DNA from: Lineus longissimus
Lineage: Eukaryota; Nemertea; Pilidiophora; Heteronemertea; Lineidae
Assembly (NCBI RefSeq): GCF_910592395.1
Contig: NC_088326.1
Coordinates: forward strand, 377,001-441,000
Direction of reading: 5' to 3'
Length of the DNA: 64,000 nucleotides
Shown: positions 14,501 to 25,800 of the stretch, one piece after another
Layout of the letters: every line of letters begins with the position of its first letter
Numbering within the stretch: position 1 is the first letter of the stretch
The notes under the pieces: model-generated
The model's database searches: none
What the model saw: only the letters and a program-made list of their open reading frames with translations
What the model was told of the DNA's origin: nothing
Translations under genes and position numbers: made by a program

Positions 14501-17500
14501 CTGTCACCACCTTCAGACCAAACGCCCATGCACGGCATGAACTCCCAGACCAGCCTCCCATGCCATGCCAAGCAAAGAGAACTCAGCAATACCTTTGATC
14601 AGCGCTTCCAAATTTGCTGTGGTAGGCTTTACAGTCGGGGAAACCTTGGTCGTACTTGTCCCCGATGATACATGGTTCTCTCTATGGCTACTAGGGGGCG
14701 CCACAGTGATGTTATCTGCACTATGATTTAGCTTACTCTTACCAGCATAGGTGTCATTGTTTAGCAAGCCTTTCAAAGAGCTCAACAGATCTGCGGCCTT
14801 CTCTGCATCCGTCGTCTTTGTCGTGTCAGCTCCTTGAGATGTCACTGTACTGCTCGGTGACTCAGTACTACTGGGAGTATGAGTCTCGTCTGTCCCTGGT
14901 GTCGTACTTGGTGGGACGTCTGGTGCTGTAGTACCTGAGCTATTCTTTGTGACTCCAGAATGTGCTTCAGTAGCACTCGTGGGAGTTTCTGTAACACTGG
15001 TGTGGCCTGCATCACCAGTAGTGTTCTCCACAACACTAGTCTTAGTTCCCACAAGAGTAGTCGAGTTTTCTGCACTGCTAACACCCGTGGTATTCACAGG
15101 ACTACTCGTTGAAAAGTTGCTGCCTTTAAATTCTGGTTTAGGAGGACCAGTCGCTGTAACGTTGTCGGAACCAGCCGTAGTACTTTCCACTGGTTTCATC
15201 TCTGTCGTATGACTTTCACTGCTATTTTTCAGAGAATCGGAAAACATTGGCGTCATATCATCCACTGGGCTGCGATTCACACTATTCACTTCGTTAGTTT
15301 CGGCTGTGCTCTCTGGTGACTTTGGTGATGTCTCACTCGGAGTAGATGCCTCTCCAGAAGTCGTAGTGCTGTTAACAACATCAGGAGCCTCAGAGGCAGC
15401 AGGACTAAGCGTTACATTAGGCTGAGCGTTTACGCCATCAGTTACTGTGCTAGCAGTCACATTGTCAGATGCACTGATATTTCTCATATTCGCAGTTACG
15501 TTATTCAAACTCTCAAATGAGGAATTGTTCATCTTGTGCTTTTTTAACTTCGAAGCAATCTCGGACAGGAGAGTATTCATTTTACCTTGCGAACCGTTCT
15601 GGTTTGCTTCATTGTCGTAAGAGGGCGTTGTGGTGGTGGAGTACGTGTAATCTAAAATGTGAATAAAACAGAAAAAGACAACAATTAACAAATGACGACA
15701 ATCATGCATTCAACAGAATACGATAAGACATAACTAAATACATCAGACAGTCAAAATAAAGTGTCGTCATCGTGCTCACATCCACATACAAGTAAAACTA
15801 ACATTCAAAGTCACATCAAAATTCGGCCTTGGCCTCGGTTCGATAATGACCACCTATTCATGCCTCGATCATGGCCAGAAACACGTTTGATCGATCCAAT
15901 TTGCGGCTACTGCGACTAATTGACATTTAGCCTTTTGGCTAATGATAGCGCACACAGTAAGAGCTTTGATTAGCTTTCTTGATTGGAGTGATGAGAGGCT
16001 ATGATGTATCAACAACACGACTGATCAAATCACAGTGAGGCGGTACGTGTCAATATCACGAGGTAGAACAGTCGAGTTGGAACTACCTTTGACAAGCAGG
16101 TAAGAATCATCCACGAACAACATGCTGGGACAGCGGAGTAACTCTCATATTATAACCCTGTATCTGACCGTGGGGTTAATTTAAGTCTATGACAGCTGTA
16201 TCTGCCCTGATCGATTTATTTCGCGGCTACTGCAACAAATTGACATTTAGCCTTATGGCTAATGACGCTGCACGCAGAGGGCTTCGATCGAACAGTCTTG
16301 ATTGAAGTGATGAGGGGTGATAATGTCAATGTTAATGTATCAATGACACCGTTGATCAACATCAAGGTAATGGTATCAGTCTGGCTGGAAACATCAGAAT
16401 AACAAGATCAGTCAATTTGCGGAAAGATCTGACGACCATCAGCAGGAATGCAGGTCTTTTCCCCTCGCTCTGGACCAGTGACACGCTTACAGCCCCTTCA
16501 CTAAACCACTCCCGTCAATACTGGCATTGATAGCATGCAATATCCACACACAACGCACAAGACATTCTTCTCATGTCAAGTTAGTAATCAATCTTACCCC
16601 AACTGCGTAATTCTCGCCCCGAGAGTCATACACACGATGACGATAATGTTTCCTGCATCTATGGGACGAGAATGACAGAGTCAAACCCCTTTATTGGTTC
16701 TTTCACAATAACGATAACGTTTCTTTATATAGTGATTGCTCCCTGTTGAACCATCTGCATCGAGCCTTCCCAATAATGTGAGGCCGATCACTTAGCATGC
16801 TATGTACGGAGCTAACTACTTTATCAACAAGCTATCTCGTAATGAATATTACGAGGTCTATGAATTAGGTTTAGGAGCGCATAAATCATTTGGTTTGAAT
16901 GGGTCGAGGGATTGATTGGGGAGCCGTACTTCGACTTATACTCTTCGGCTGTTCTTCACAGCACCGAGGTGACTTTTCCAATATCGATGTCAACAAATCT
17001 GAGACCCAGACACTCGAGCAGAGTCGGTATCTAAAGATGGGTCGATACGTGGAAGCTCAGGATGAGGGTTGGGCTGTTGATTATTGACCGAGTGATAGTT
17101 GTTGACGATCAGGTTAAACACCCGTCGTAACTATTTGGCTCATTTCTAGCTTGATGGCAAACCGTATCAACAAGAACGACAGACAATAGTAACGATCGTC
17201 CACGAGCACCATCCATCTCTTATTACTAACAACTCGTAATCAAATGGCAGCCAATTACCCAGCATTCATAGTAAACAGATCAGTGCGGTGTGAATTTACG
17301 ATATTACGTTAAGAGCACTCGCCATTCATGACGGTCCCATACAAAGCTGAATGCATATTGCAATGCAGGTCAGAAGAAATGCTACAGTATTGTACAGCGT
17401 TTCTAATCAACATTGGGTGAACACTAATCATGGTTATATCAGATCACGGAGCGATAGGCTATCGCGATCTCGGCTAGTTATGAAAATGACGGGATATTAC

Positions 17501-20500
17501 GCCATGAACAACCGACGGAGACCGTCTGACCTTTTCTATCTCCGAGACTGAAGAGCTCAGACGATACATGAAGTGCTGAGAGCTACATGTATCAGACCCG
17601 GAGGAAAACCCAAAGTCGGCAAAAATCTATGGCAAGATTTCGAAATTGTCTTTCCAAGAATTTGCTCTTAATTAAGCTAAGGCCAGGCCACTTGTCAGAT
17701 TTCATTTGAAGATAGTGGTTCTGTTGGACAAGGGAGGTTTTATAGAGCAAGCGAAACTTTGCCGTCTGATCTTTCGAAATTTGTCTCGAAACCAGTCGTA
17801 TTATTTCTTTGTTTTTGGTCGAATGTTCCTTTATGGACTTTGAATCTGTGCCAAGGTCTGCTATTGGACGCCACTTCAAATGCCAACCCACCTACATGTA
17901 TAGACTGCGGTATAAGTCAGCCAAACCGTCACCTCATCCAAATAAAAGAAGTTGTCATCCCAACAAGACGATGCAGTCTCGATAAATTAAAAAGATCTTG
18001 TCAATAATTGAATTACGCCTCGGCGGATATTACTGACAGGATTACGACGGCATTTCATCAAAATGTTCGTATAGATGTTATCAGAGAGATAAAATATCCT
18101 GGCGTGGAAGACATGAATGAACTCTACACCAGGATGTTGACTGGTCTGCCAGCTTCGATCTCAGGGGTTATAGCATAGTATCACAGGCCACAGTGTCACA
18201 CATTGCAGCGACTATAGTCACAGCTCGCTTGTTTGCACTGACCTTCAGCAGAGGTAGGGTCAATTGCTCTGGTTACTGTACCTGCCTCGGAACACCACCA
18301 ACGGAAAAAGCTGCCAACACAAAATGATGAATGGCCCACCAAGACCTCAAACTCTCATCAATAACCCACCACTTACTTTCTCCGACAAGGTTTGACCAGT
18401 TTTTATGCTCGCGTTAGGACACCGACGCTTTCACCAGTCTCAAGCAATCTAACCAACAGTAACTAACGGCAACCCGGGTCTGAAGGTGACACATCGGTGC
18501 CAGGCCAGATTCATACACAGTGCTGCATTGAAATGTTGCAAAGACAAAATGCACAGTGAATTTTGGCAAATTTGTGGTGAAAGTGTGAGACCTTTCCCCA
18601 GTATTCCTATAGTCACACATGTCTTTACAGTTCGCTCCAAGGCCCAGACAGACATAACAAAAGCCCTCATTTATCCCACAATATCGGTATCAAAGATAAA
18701 TCTACCATACATGTAATCAGATCTTTGCCAACATGATAAAAGACTGATTTTCCTTGGTGACTAAACATTATAATCGCATTTACAGCTTTGCCTTTGGCAC
18801 GTTGGCTTATTTTCCATTATTCTTGTCTTGGTATTGTCATCTGCCAACCAAGCAAGCCATGACAAAAGGCAAGACGTTCCGATTAAGGTTTGTCTGGGTC
18901 TAATCTCAAGGTATTAGCATCCTCTTCCAAACAATGTTTGGGTATAACCAAGGTAACATATATCGACTAGAAGAGACAGACATGATGAGTTGGAAGAGCT
19001 TGTTAATACACAATTTTGACTTGATGGAGGGACTATTGAATACAAAGCACAACACCAAAACTCACTCTCTGATTTTGAGCGACACCTACCTGCAATTTCC
19101 CGCACCAATACGACATATGTCTTCTGGAACTTGTCATCTTTTCGATACTTTGGATCACATCCCGACGGATCAGAAACATTGCACTCGATCAGATAACAAA
19201 CCGTATCGAACATAAACACAACGTTACAAGATGGCTGCTCGCAACATGAGATTACGCAGCTCGCAAAATCAAGGGCGTAAGGATCCTTTGTGTAGTTCCC
19301 CGCGGCCATGCCCCCCTTCGGCGTGGAATGTTCAAATGTCACTTTGTTAATGGCGGGAAGCGAGGGATTGGTGCAAAGGTTGGCGTGTGAACCTGAAGTG
19401 ACAAAAAGCATATGATAAGTTCATCTTTCAGAGCTAAATTTTTTCATAAGTTCAAAATTGATTCAAAAAACGTTAGCTTTCAACTGATATTTTATCTCTC
19501 CTACCAAAAGTGCACTGTTTGGCTGCCACTGAACTGTGCAAACACTACAACACATTATGCATACCACAATTAAAAATAAAAATCAATCGCTAAATGACGT
19601 GATGTCATCAATCAGATCAAACACGACTGAATGCTGCCTGAATATTCACTGTCGGGTGATTTGATTCGATAGATTACATTACATTGTTCTCAAATTCTGC
19701 TGTTACATGATTGAATACATGGTGTTATGAGAATGTGAGCAATAATATTTCTAATCAGATGACTGATAAAGTTGTTTGTGGTCTCGATGATACCGGTACA
19801 TTATGTGAAAGTTTAAGGCCTTAGCAGCTGCAGGAGCTGTGTTTTCCTGAGCGCATGCTGTGAAACGGTGATCAAGAGACGAACTAACCATTTCGTCAAT
19901 GAGACCTGCTTTTGCACATAGTTTTGTGTAACATCTCACAATGTGATATGAGGTCATGATGCGCACGGAGTGCACTGACTCAATGTATCGTGTCATGATA
20001 TCATTCATTGCCCAAATGGTAAATCATGACCTTGTAATTATTGCTAAAATGGTTCACAGCAGAAGTAATTTGTTCACTTGATGTTATTATCAATGACTGC
20101 AATGCCATGAAAATCTATCAGTACTTTGAACATTATTAACAGATGCTGTCCAGCAGCTTGTTAAATTATTTAGTCTAATTTTAGAACATTGATTTACATC
20201 TCACAACGCAACCCGCTGCATAAAACATGGGTCATGTGACCTTCTCCAGTTGACGCTATTTTCGAGATTGAAAACTGCTGTAAACTACATGATACTATGC
20301 CCAGACTATGTGCTACTTTGATGTTCACTTGAAATTGTGGAGATCGCATCACAGAATCTTTACAACTACCGGTGTAATAACTGTATCATAGATGTAAAAC
20401 TTCACACATGTGAAGAGGACCTCCCCATGTTCTGTTTTGTTCATTCGATGTTTTCTAATTGGAATGCAGAGTGTCACGTATTGTACAACAAGTGGGTCAT

Positions 20501-20796
20501 ACAGCTCACATTATCTGCTCAATATGAACTATTATTTTTACATGTACTACTTATTACCTCTCCGTCTGTTAGTTTTTCCTGCAATAAAAACCAACTACCT
20601 GTTGACCTAATGACTTGACTTGAACGGACCCTAAATAGGAACATGTATGAATGTGACCAAGAACTGATACATTCATCATATTGGCCTACTATGCCATGTA
20701 CTCACCTATAACAAAGTTCATCACCACCAACATAATCGTAATCCAACACATTCTGAATCTCATGGCCATTGAGGGCACCAATAGTCCACACCACAT
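2579..20796 (-). CDS. KIAA0319/KIAA0319L-like PKD-domain membrane protein (1363 aa, 21 exons)
   Basis: Type I membrane glycoprotein; vertebrate relatives are dyslexia-associated proteins acting in neuronal migration and adhesion (KIAA0319L also as an AAV receptor). Exons: 20706-20796, 19090-19392, 14593-15651, 12250-12273, 11034-11353, 10725-10812, 8138-8236, 7807-7907, 7595-7682, 7253-7478, 6541-6605, 6127-6417, 5851-5983, 5596-5744, 5301-5452, 4947-5156, 4617-4714, 4202-4347, 3324-3446, 2874-3053, 2579-2724. All phases agree and sum to 4092 nt. Domains: signal peptide 1-30; Cys-rich MANSC-like 31-131; Ser/Thr-rich 132-484; EGF-like 539-580; five PKD domains about 629-1110 (STDD motifs, LKVTD-type strands); Cys-rich segment with CSGHGTCD 1215-1255; TM about 1259-1282; cytoplasmic tail ending in a VSESDATSDEET acidic-serine motif shared with the vertebrate family. 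It is about 300 aa longer than human KIAA0319L, mainly because of the Ser/Thr exon. Small exons could be mis-set by a few residues. Confidence 0.9.
3541..3640. repeat. Perfect tandem repeat, five 20-bp units
   Basis: Five identical copies of a 20-bp unit (begins ATCCTGCCAT, ends CCTCAGGAAC) run without a mismatch. They sit in a KIAA0319-like intron, about 95 bp upstream (in the sense of transcription) of the exon at 3324-3446. Perfect identity suggests a young, probably length-polymorphic minisatellite. Confidence 0.97.
3790..4032 (+). mobile_element. Interspersed repeat, copy 1 (KIAA0319-like intron)
   Basis: About 240 bp here match, nearly base for base, the reverse complement of 61336-61575 in an intron of the plus-strand Argonaute, and more loosely 6690-7065. 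Shared landmarks are GGCTGGAGGCACCCAGCTCA, TTACATCATGGGATTAAC and CAGTTTCACAACAATGACTG. No open frame or terminal repeats were found. It behaves like a short non-autonomous dispersed element; the class is unknown. Confidence 0.8.
6690..7065 (+). mobile_element. Interspersed repeat, copy 2, diverged (KIAA0319-like intron)
   Basis: Older copy of the family at 3790-4032. It keeps the GACTGGAGGCACCGAGCCCA, TTACATCATGGGATTAAC and CAGTTTCACAACAATGACTG landmarks, but an inserted segment separates the halves, and the phrase TCCAGGCCAACATG occurs twice inside it. It lies between two PKD exons in the intron 6606-7252. Confidence 0.7.
8237..10724. other. Long intron of KIAA0319-like gene without recognised exons
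   Basis: This 2.5-kb intron separates the Thr/Pro-rich linker exon from the first PKD exon. The only structure I recognise is a foldback element at 9762-9912. Frames that continue past the donor at 10724 are read-through and have no family resemblance. Confidence 0.6.
9762..9912. mobile_element. Foldback (MITE-like) element, 151 bp
   Basis: The left end GGGCCTGGTCGTTCAGAATG and the reverse complement of the right end GGGCCTGATGGTTCAAGATG agree at about 16 of 20 positions, and interior segments (CAACTTGGTGT against ACGCCAAGTTG) also pair. No coding capacity. Target-site duplication was not clear, so the class is open. Confidence 0.6.
12250..12273 (-). CDS. 24-nt microexon of KIAA0319-like gene
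   Basis: A TTTTAG acceptor and a GTGAGT donor flank 24 nt that encode GNGTTNGS-like residues in phase 1-1. Including or skipping it keeps the frame between the Ser/Thr-rich exon (14593-15651) and the EGF-like exon (11034-11353), so it may be optional. It lies alone between introns of 0.9 and 2.3 kb. Confidence 0.65.
12274..14592. other. Long intron of KIAA0319-like gene, nothing recognised
   Basis: AT-rich intron of 2.3 kb with no exon, mobile-element hallmark or RNA gene that I can support. Confidence 0.5.
14593..15651 (-). CDS. Single mucin-like Ser/Thr exon of the KIAA0319-like gene
   Basis: This 1059-nt exon alone encodes residues 132-484, by far the largest exon of the gene (others are 24-320 nt). 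The product is very rich in Ser, Thr, Pro and Asn with many N-x-S/T sequons and TTT/STT runs, so it should be a heavily O- and N-glycosylated stalk between the MANSC-like head and the PKD repeats. Short LL-x(2-3)-L repeats recur (near 15550, 14770 and 14600), hinting at internal duplication. Acceptor TTTTAG at 15652 and donor AAAG/GTATTG at 14592 keep phase 1-1, so the exon could be skipped in frame. Confidence 0.85.
15652..19089. other. Long intron of KIAA0319-like gene with an internal duplicated segment
   Basis: A 3.4-kb intron. Two diverged direct copies of about 145 bp lie at roughly 15888-16035 and 16207-16357; both contain CGGCTACTGC, AATTGACATTTAGCCTT and TTGATTG-AGTGATGAG. No exon is recognised elsewhere in it. 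Confidence 0.55.
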
Positions 20797-20806
20797 TAAT
20801 GAATTT

Positions 20807-20836
20807 TTATTTACTGTACACGCCATCTTCTGCCAT
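20807..20836 (-). promoter_or_regulatory. Nine-codon upstream ORF in the 5' leader of the KIAA0319-like gene
   Basis: An ATG in a good context (GCCATGG) opens a frame that ends at TAA after nine codons, 10 nt before the main ATG at 20796. A TTTTTCAG acceptor places the exon start at 20838, so the uORF would be in the mature leader. An upstream untranslated exon probably ends at 20976 (TTGAG/GTAAGT). A uORF so close to the start is expected to reduce initiation. Confidence 0.5.
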
Positions 20837-20838
20837 GG

Positions 20839-22830
20839 CTGAAAAAGCAAAGATATTTTGTAAAGGTTAGTAAAAATTTGATGTCGACATCATCGAACAA
20901 GTCGGAGTTTGTCGTGATAGAGCCAACACAAACATAAATACAGGCACAATGAACAAATGAGCATTCGCTACTTACCTCAAGCAGAAAACATATAGGACTT
21001 CCTGTCAGGACTCAGGTGACAGGTTTTGACCAATCAATTCAAACCCCCCCGTATGTGATCATGGCTGTGCTGTCTGTGCCGAAAAAGCATGATAGCTCTC
21101 TTCTGATTGGTCAATAACTGTCAGGAAGTCCCAAATTGCTGCTTGAGAAAAGTGGAGAATGGGATCATCCCGTAGTACCGGTACTGGTAGACATGCATGT
21201 ATGCAATTGCAACCGTCACACAGTCACAGGGTAGGCCGTAGGGTCAGTCAATGCATCATCTTCAGGTATAGAACACAATCCTCACCAGGTCAATATACTA
21301 CGATTGGCAACCATCAAAGTACAAGTCGCAAGATAAGAATGATGACGCATGATCTCTACAGAATGACTCGTGTGTAACAAATGTACAAGAACCGTGACGA
21401 CTGTGCATGATGCACTAGGCCTACTGGAATGCATACGACACCACATCAACATTTCACTTTATGTACTCATTTATCCAACATATGCTGTGATCTAGCACAT
21501 AACATGTGATTCTTGCAGTGGAAAATGACACTAATTACAGTTGTATGTAATAAAATGTGGCTTTGCTGCAAATATAACGACTTTAATCGGTGAAATCGGA
21601 AGAAAAAATGTAAAATTTACCTGGAAATCCAACTTCGCTTGTGCACACAAACTGATGACGTTTTTGACGACCGTAAGGTGCTGACATCTGAAAACAAAGA
21701 TCTTAACTAAAATGGGAATCCTAGCCTCGATATCGATTTCCAATAATGACGTTAATTTGGGGAATCCCATCACGCGATATGGAGTCAAATAAATTGAGAC
21801 GGTGACTAAATCAAATGTTTTCTTATGTTTATGTCTAAAATATTCAAGTATCGCTTTTGTTTGCGTGTTGTCACGATATATTATGATATAGTCTTCACGG
21901 TAAATATCGTTTTTACCCTCTGAGCCTCATGGTAGGTGGTGTTTTTTAAGTGGAAGATGCACCGGTCGTTCGTCCAGGATAGTAATTTTGTTACGTAATG
22001 CAAAATGTACAGTCACTCTGTCTGTGATTGAGTGAAGAAAGATCACAGGCTATATAAATGCATGACTTGTGTTTGTCATGCAAGGAGCCAGCTGTCATCT
22101 ATAGGCTAGTACCTTTCTGACACTGCCATCAATTTGGCAGTGTGAGCTAACATGTAGTGAATTGGGTCATCGAGGGACAGGGCAGGCATGAACTTGCATC
22201 CAATGGTGCATGTCCTCATTACTAATCCTAATCTGTCACTTTGAGGTTTTGGTGTCGAGCACTTTGATAATTGGTTTGGTTCATGAAATACTTTGATTGG
22301 CAACGAGATGACCTTGCCTAAGTAGACAGTTAATTGAAGTTGAAGTCTATGCCAAACCCATAAAGTACACAGTATTCCAAACTTTCTCTTTTATAGGCCA
22401 ACACTGCTTTTGCAGAACTAAACTCTGAAGAAGAAGAAGATCTAACCCCCAGATGACCTGGTCTGGTATTTTGACCCAATTCTAGGCTCCTTATCCACAG
22501 AATATTGTGGTCTGACTTCTTAGCCGTTGATATTTATTGATTTGCCGCCGTATTCGACACTTGCATGATCTGTGTATTGGGAATAATATTGTCTCTTGCA
22601 CTTCAGGTATTGAGGGGCATTCGGTTCAATACTCCTTACAATAGGTCTACAAGTTTATAGGAGATACATGTGAAACTGACAAAATCGTCTTTTGTTGATT
22701 CCAGGGAAAAGGCAGTGAGGATTTTATCCACAAATGTGGAAAATTCTGATTAAGTTTGAAAGAAAAAAAGGAGAATTACAACTGAGACGTTGTCAAGTTG
22801 TTATAAACTTTGACAAAAAATAGCATCAAA
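20839..22830. other. Divergent intergenic region between KIAA0319-like and MS4A-like genes
   Basis: About 2 kb between two genes transcribed away from each other. It holds the likely first exon and promoter of the minus-strand gene near 20976-21155 and the 5' leader of the plus-strand gene at its right end. A possible additional donor (CCAG/GTAAAT) for an upstream leader exon lies near 21620 on the minus strand. No coding exon is seen. Confidence 0.5.
20976..21155. promoter_or_regulatory. Inverted-repeat region with two opposed CCAAT boxes, likely promoter of KIAA0319-like gene
   Basis: Arms of about 34 nt are imperfect inverted copies: 20976-21010 carries CTCAAGCAG and GGACTTCCTGTCAG, and the reverse complement of 21115-21150 carries CTCAAGCAG and GGACTTCCTGACAG. 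Inside the arms, CCAAT at 21030 and ATTGG at 21106 face each other within TTGACCAATCA-like copies. The first-exon donor (20975) sits at the left edge. Placement at the 5' end of the gene suggests promoter function. Confidence 0.4.
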
Positions 22831-25800
22831 ATGTCTATACAGTTTGTAAATGACAATATTGAACAAATGGAGCGTGACGGTGCGCCCCCTATTACCGCTC
22901 AACCAGTTCAGGAAGGCGTCGAAGGATCACAAGGAGCGTCAGTTAGTGTAGTTCTGGACCCACAATCGGGAGAACTGCAGCGTTTGCCGCGAATTCGTGG
23001 ACCAACAATGATCAGGAAGACGAGGGAAACATTTCATAACAGGTGGCCGTATTCTATAGGGGTCGCTGAAATATTCTTTGGATTTTTAACGCTAGCTTTA
23101 GGTAAGTTGAGAGAGGTCTTCTGATCAAAAAATAGGTGTGTCTGATTAAAGAAAAGTAAAAACACCTGCTTGGCCTTGCTGTAGGAAACGAGAACTATGG
23201 CAGAATTTCGCGCAAAGCCAAACTTGTGGGATCTAATATGTGTTTTCTCATTGTCTATCTACTTCAGGTACTGTTGAAGCGATAGTTGTTCCGTTAGCTC
23301 TGGACATGACAGGTGAAAGAGGCATCTCACTCGATAAATCAAACGTGTTTGGGGTTGGAATATGGACAGGAGCTATGGTGAGTGAACATCTGTAATCTGC
23401 GGTGAACTCAAACAGTGATCAAGAATGAAGCTGAAGGCTGTCAACTCATTTTCACAACTTACTTTGATCATAATTTCCATTCAACCGAGTTCTCTGACGA
23501 CATCTTGCTTATTATGTTCCAGCTGATCATGACCGGGTCCCTGGCCGTCAGAGCTTCCAGAACAAAAAGGGCCACTACGGTTTATCGATTTTACCTTGTT
23601 ACTGGGTTGTGTCTGTGTGTATACATTGCTGCCATTATCTTGCTTATAGTTGGATATAGCGATGGATGGACTCCAGACTCAACTTTAGAGGTGAGTATAC
23701 AGCCTCGATACCAGGCTATCAGAAGTGACACAGAAAATGGGGCAGAGTTTGTTTTGAGAATTACAAATTCGCTTGTGACACAACAGCACTACTATACTAG
23801 TTAGTGCTTATCTAGAACTTACTAACAATTGTTGTGAAAGTAATTGAAAATACCTGCAGGCCTGCAGTTGGCACAATGTCATCAGTGTTAAGAGTGAAAA
23901 AAATCCTGTTTGAACTTTTCAGTTAGAAGCCGTTTTATACAAAATCCATACCATAATGTCTGTGACAGTATTTATCGGGCTTCTCCTGGCCCTCGTGGCG
24001 TTCGTCAATTATTACGAGGACGTCTGGTTCGGAGAGTTGCAGCTCTGTCGGCGATGTGGCAAAATATTCTGCCCTTGTGTTTGTCCGAAGGTAACTATGG
24101 CAACCATGTGTTAAGATGTTAAAGGGACTATAATAGTATAATCTGATATAGAAATACAGACAAATATGGGAGTATATGTGTCCCTCTGTATTTCTGTATC
24201 AGTGCAAGGACTTTATTACCCCTTTCACATCGTGTGCATTTGTGATATATTTTTGAATATTTTTTGAAAACCTAGCTGTACTTTATAGCTGTTGTGGCCC
24301 TGTTGAAAGTGTGGGTTCAAAACATCTGTTTATAGTATGTAGAGTGTACATTTTGTTTATAAGTTATTATTCCTCGGCACAACCTACATACCCATGAAAC
24401 TTTCCTGCAGCTGTGATTCAGTGTTGCAACTAATTAAAGTCAGCACGGATTGTCAATTACACTAAAATGTTGGTCATGAATTATATATCAGAATTGTTTT
24501 CATTTTGTGAAAGTTTGCAACATCAAGGTCGGAGGATGAAGAAGTAAGTCTACATTAGAAAGATAATTTATCTGTCTTACTGATTAATACTACAGTTTGT
24601 CTTGCTTTAATGTTGTACTGGATGTATAGTTTAGTTTATCATCTTTGTTTATTCTAGCACTTATTGGGTTTTTTTCGCCAAAGGAAGGCCATTTGCATCC
24701 CAGACCCCCTAGCGATGCCTATGAGGTTATATCTACACAGTGGTCCACTGCTTTTTTTCTACTGCATGCACCAGTAGGCCTATATGTCTGTAACCTAGGA
24801 TAGACTTATCAGTCATTTGATCACAAACTTTGGACCAGAGATGAACGTACTGGAAATCTAGCATTGCATCATGAGAATAATGGGGCCCTCTCTTGTGGTA
24901 AACAATGACCGTTTTTTTCTCCCAGCTTATGCAGGTGTTTCTGAGTGAAGAACCCACGGGGGATCGAAGGCTAGTTACCCTGAAGAATTATCGGCGAATT
25001 TGAGGGTAGGCTGTCCCTTCCTAACTGCATACCTGTGTGTGTGACGTCATGACTGCCTTCAGCATGTTCAGCCTGTGCAATACCCATCAAATAGTCACCT
25101 TGTCATAGCAGGCATCGTCCTATCAATCATACTTACTAGTACTCCTTGTACTCCATGTCCTGGCAGGCTCAGCCAGACGTCTGGTCATTTGACCTACTGA
25201 CTAACAAAATTTGAAACTTTATACTGCCTTTACACTACATACATGAACCATACAATGTATACCTCTTGACAAAACGTGTGCACACACTCGCTGCAGTAGT
25301 GTCCTGACCAATAGTTTGAAACCTGTTTAAAACATCCCCAACAAGATCTTGGCTGGGTCACAAACCTTGTTGTATTGTTCAAAACATGCTGAAGACAGCA
25401 TCTCTCAGCTGTTACCAGTTTTGACCCCTGTAAATTTCACCCTAACAACCATTTTTTCTGCACCTTACACTTAGCCGTAGATTTTTGTTTTCATTTCTCT
25501 CTCCTTGGATGTCGGGGAAGGTTTTTATTCTGTCCTCATTAAGATTTCAGATTCATGCCAACGAGTATCCATAGAAACCCAAATCGAATCTCTTCGAATA
25601 TTTGTTATTTTTCTGCATGATCTTTTCGTTTCAGTCATTTCTTCATGCGTCGTTTAACCTGGTTAACGGCGTCTGACATCCAAAAGCTTCATGTATGTTA
25701 TTAGCATGAATTCAACTTGTAGTCATTCATTTAGGCTAGCATGTTCGCTTGCTAATCTGACCTGTCTGAGGTGCATTGTAATCCTTGTAGTAGAGAATAG

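Noticed and set aside
14949-15212. 87-codon plus-strand ORF opposite the mucin-like exon
   Set aside because: Antisense of Ser/Thr-rich coding DNA, which seldom contains stops in the opposite frames; no splice sites or homology.
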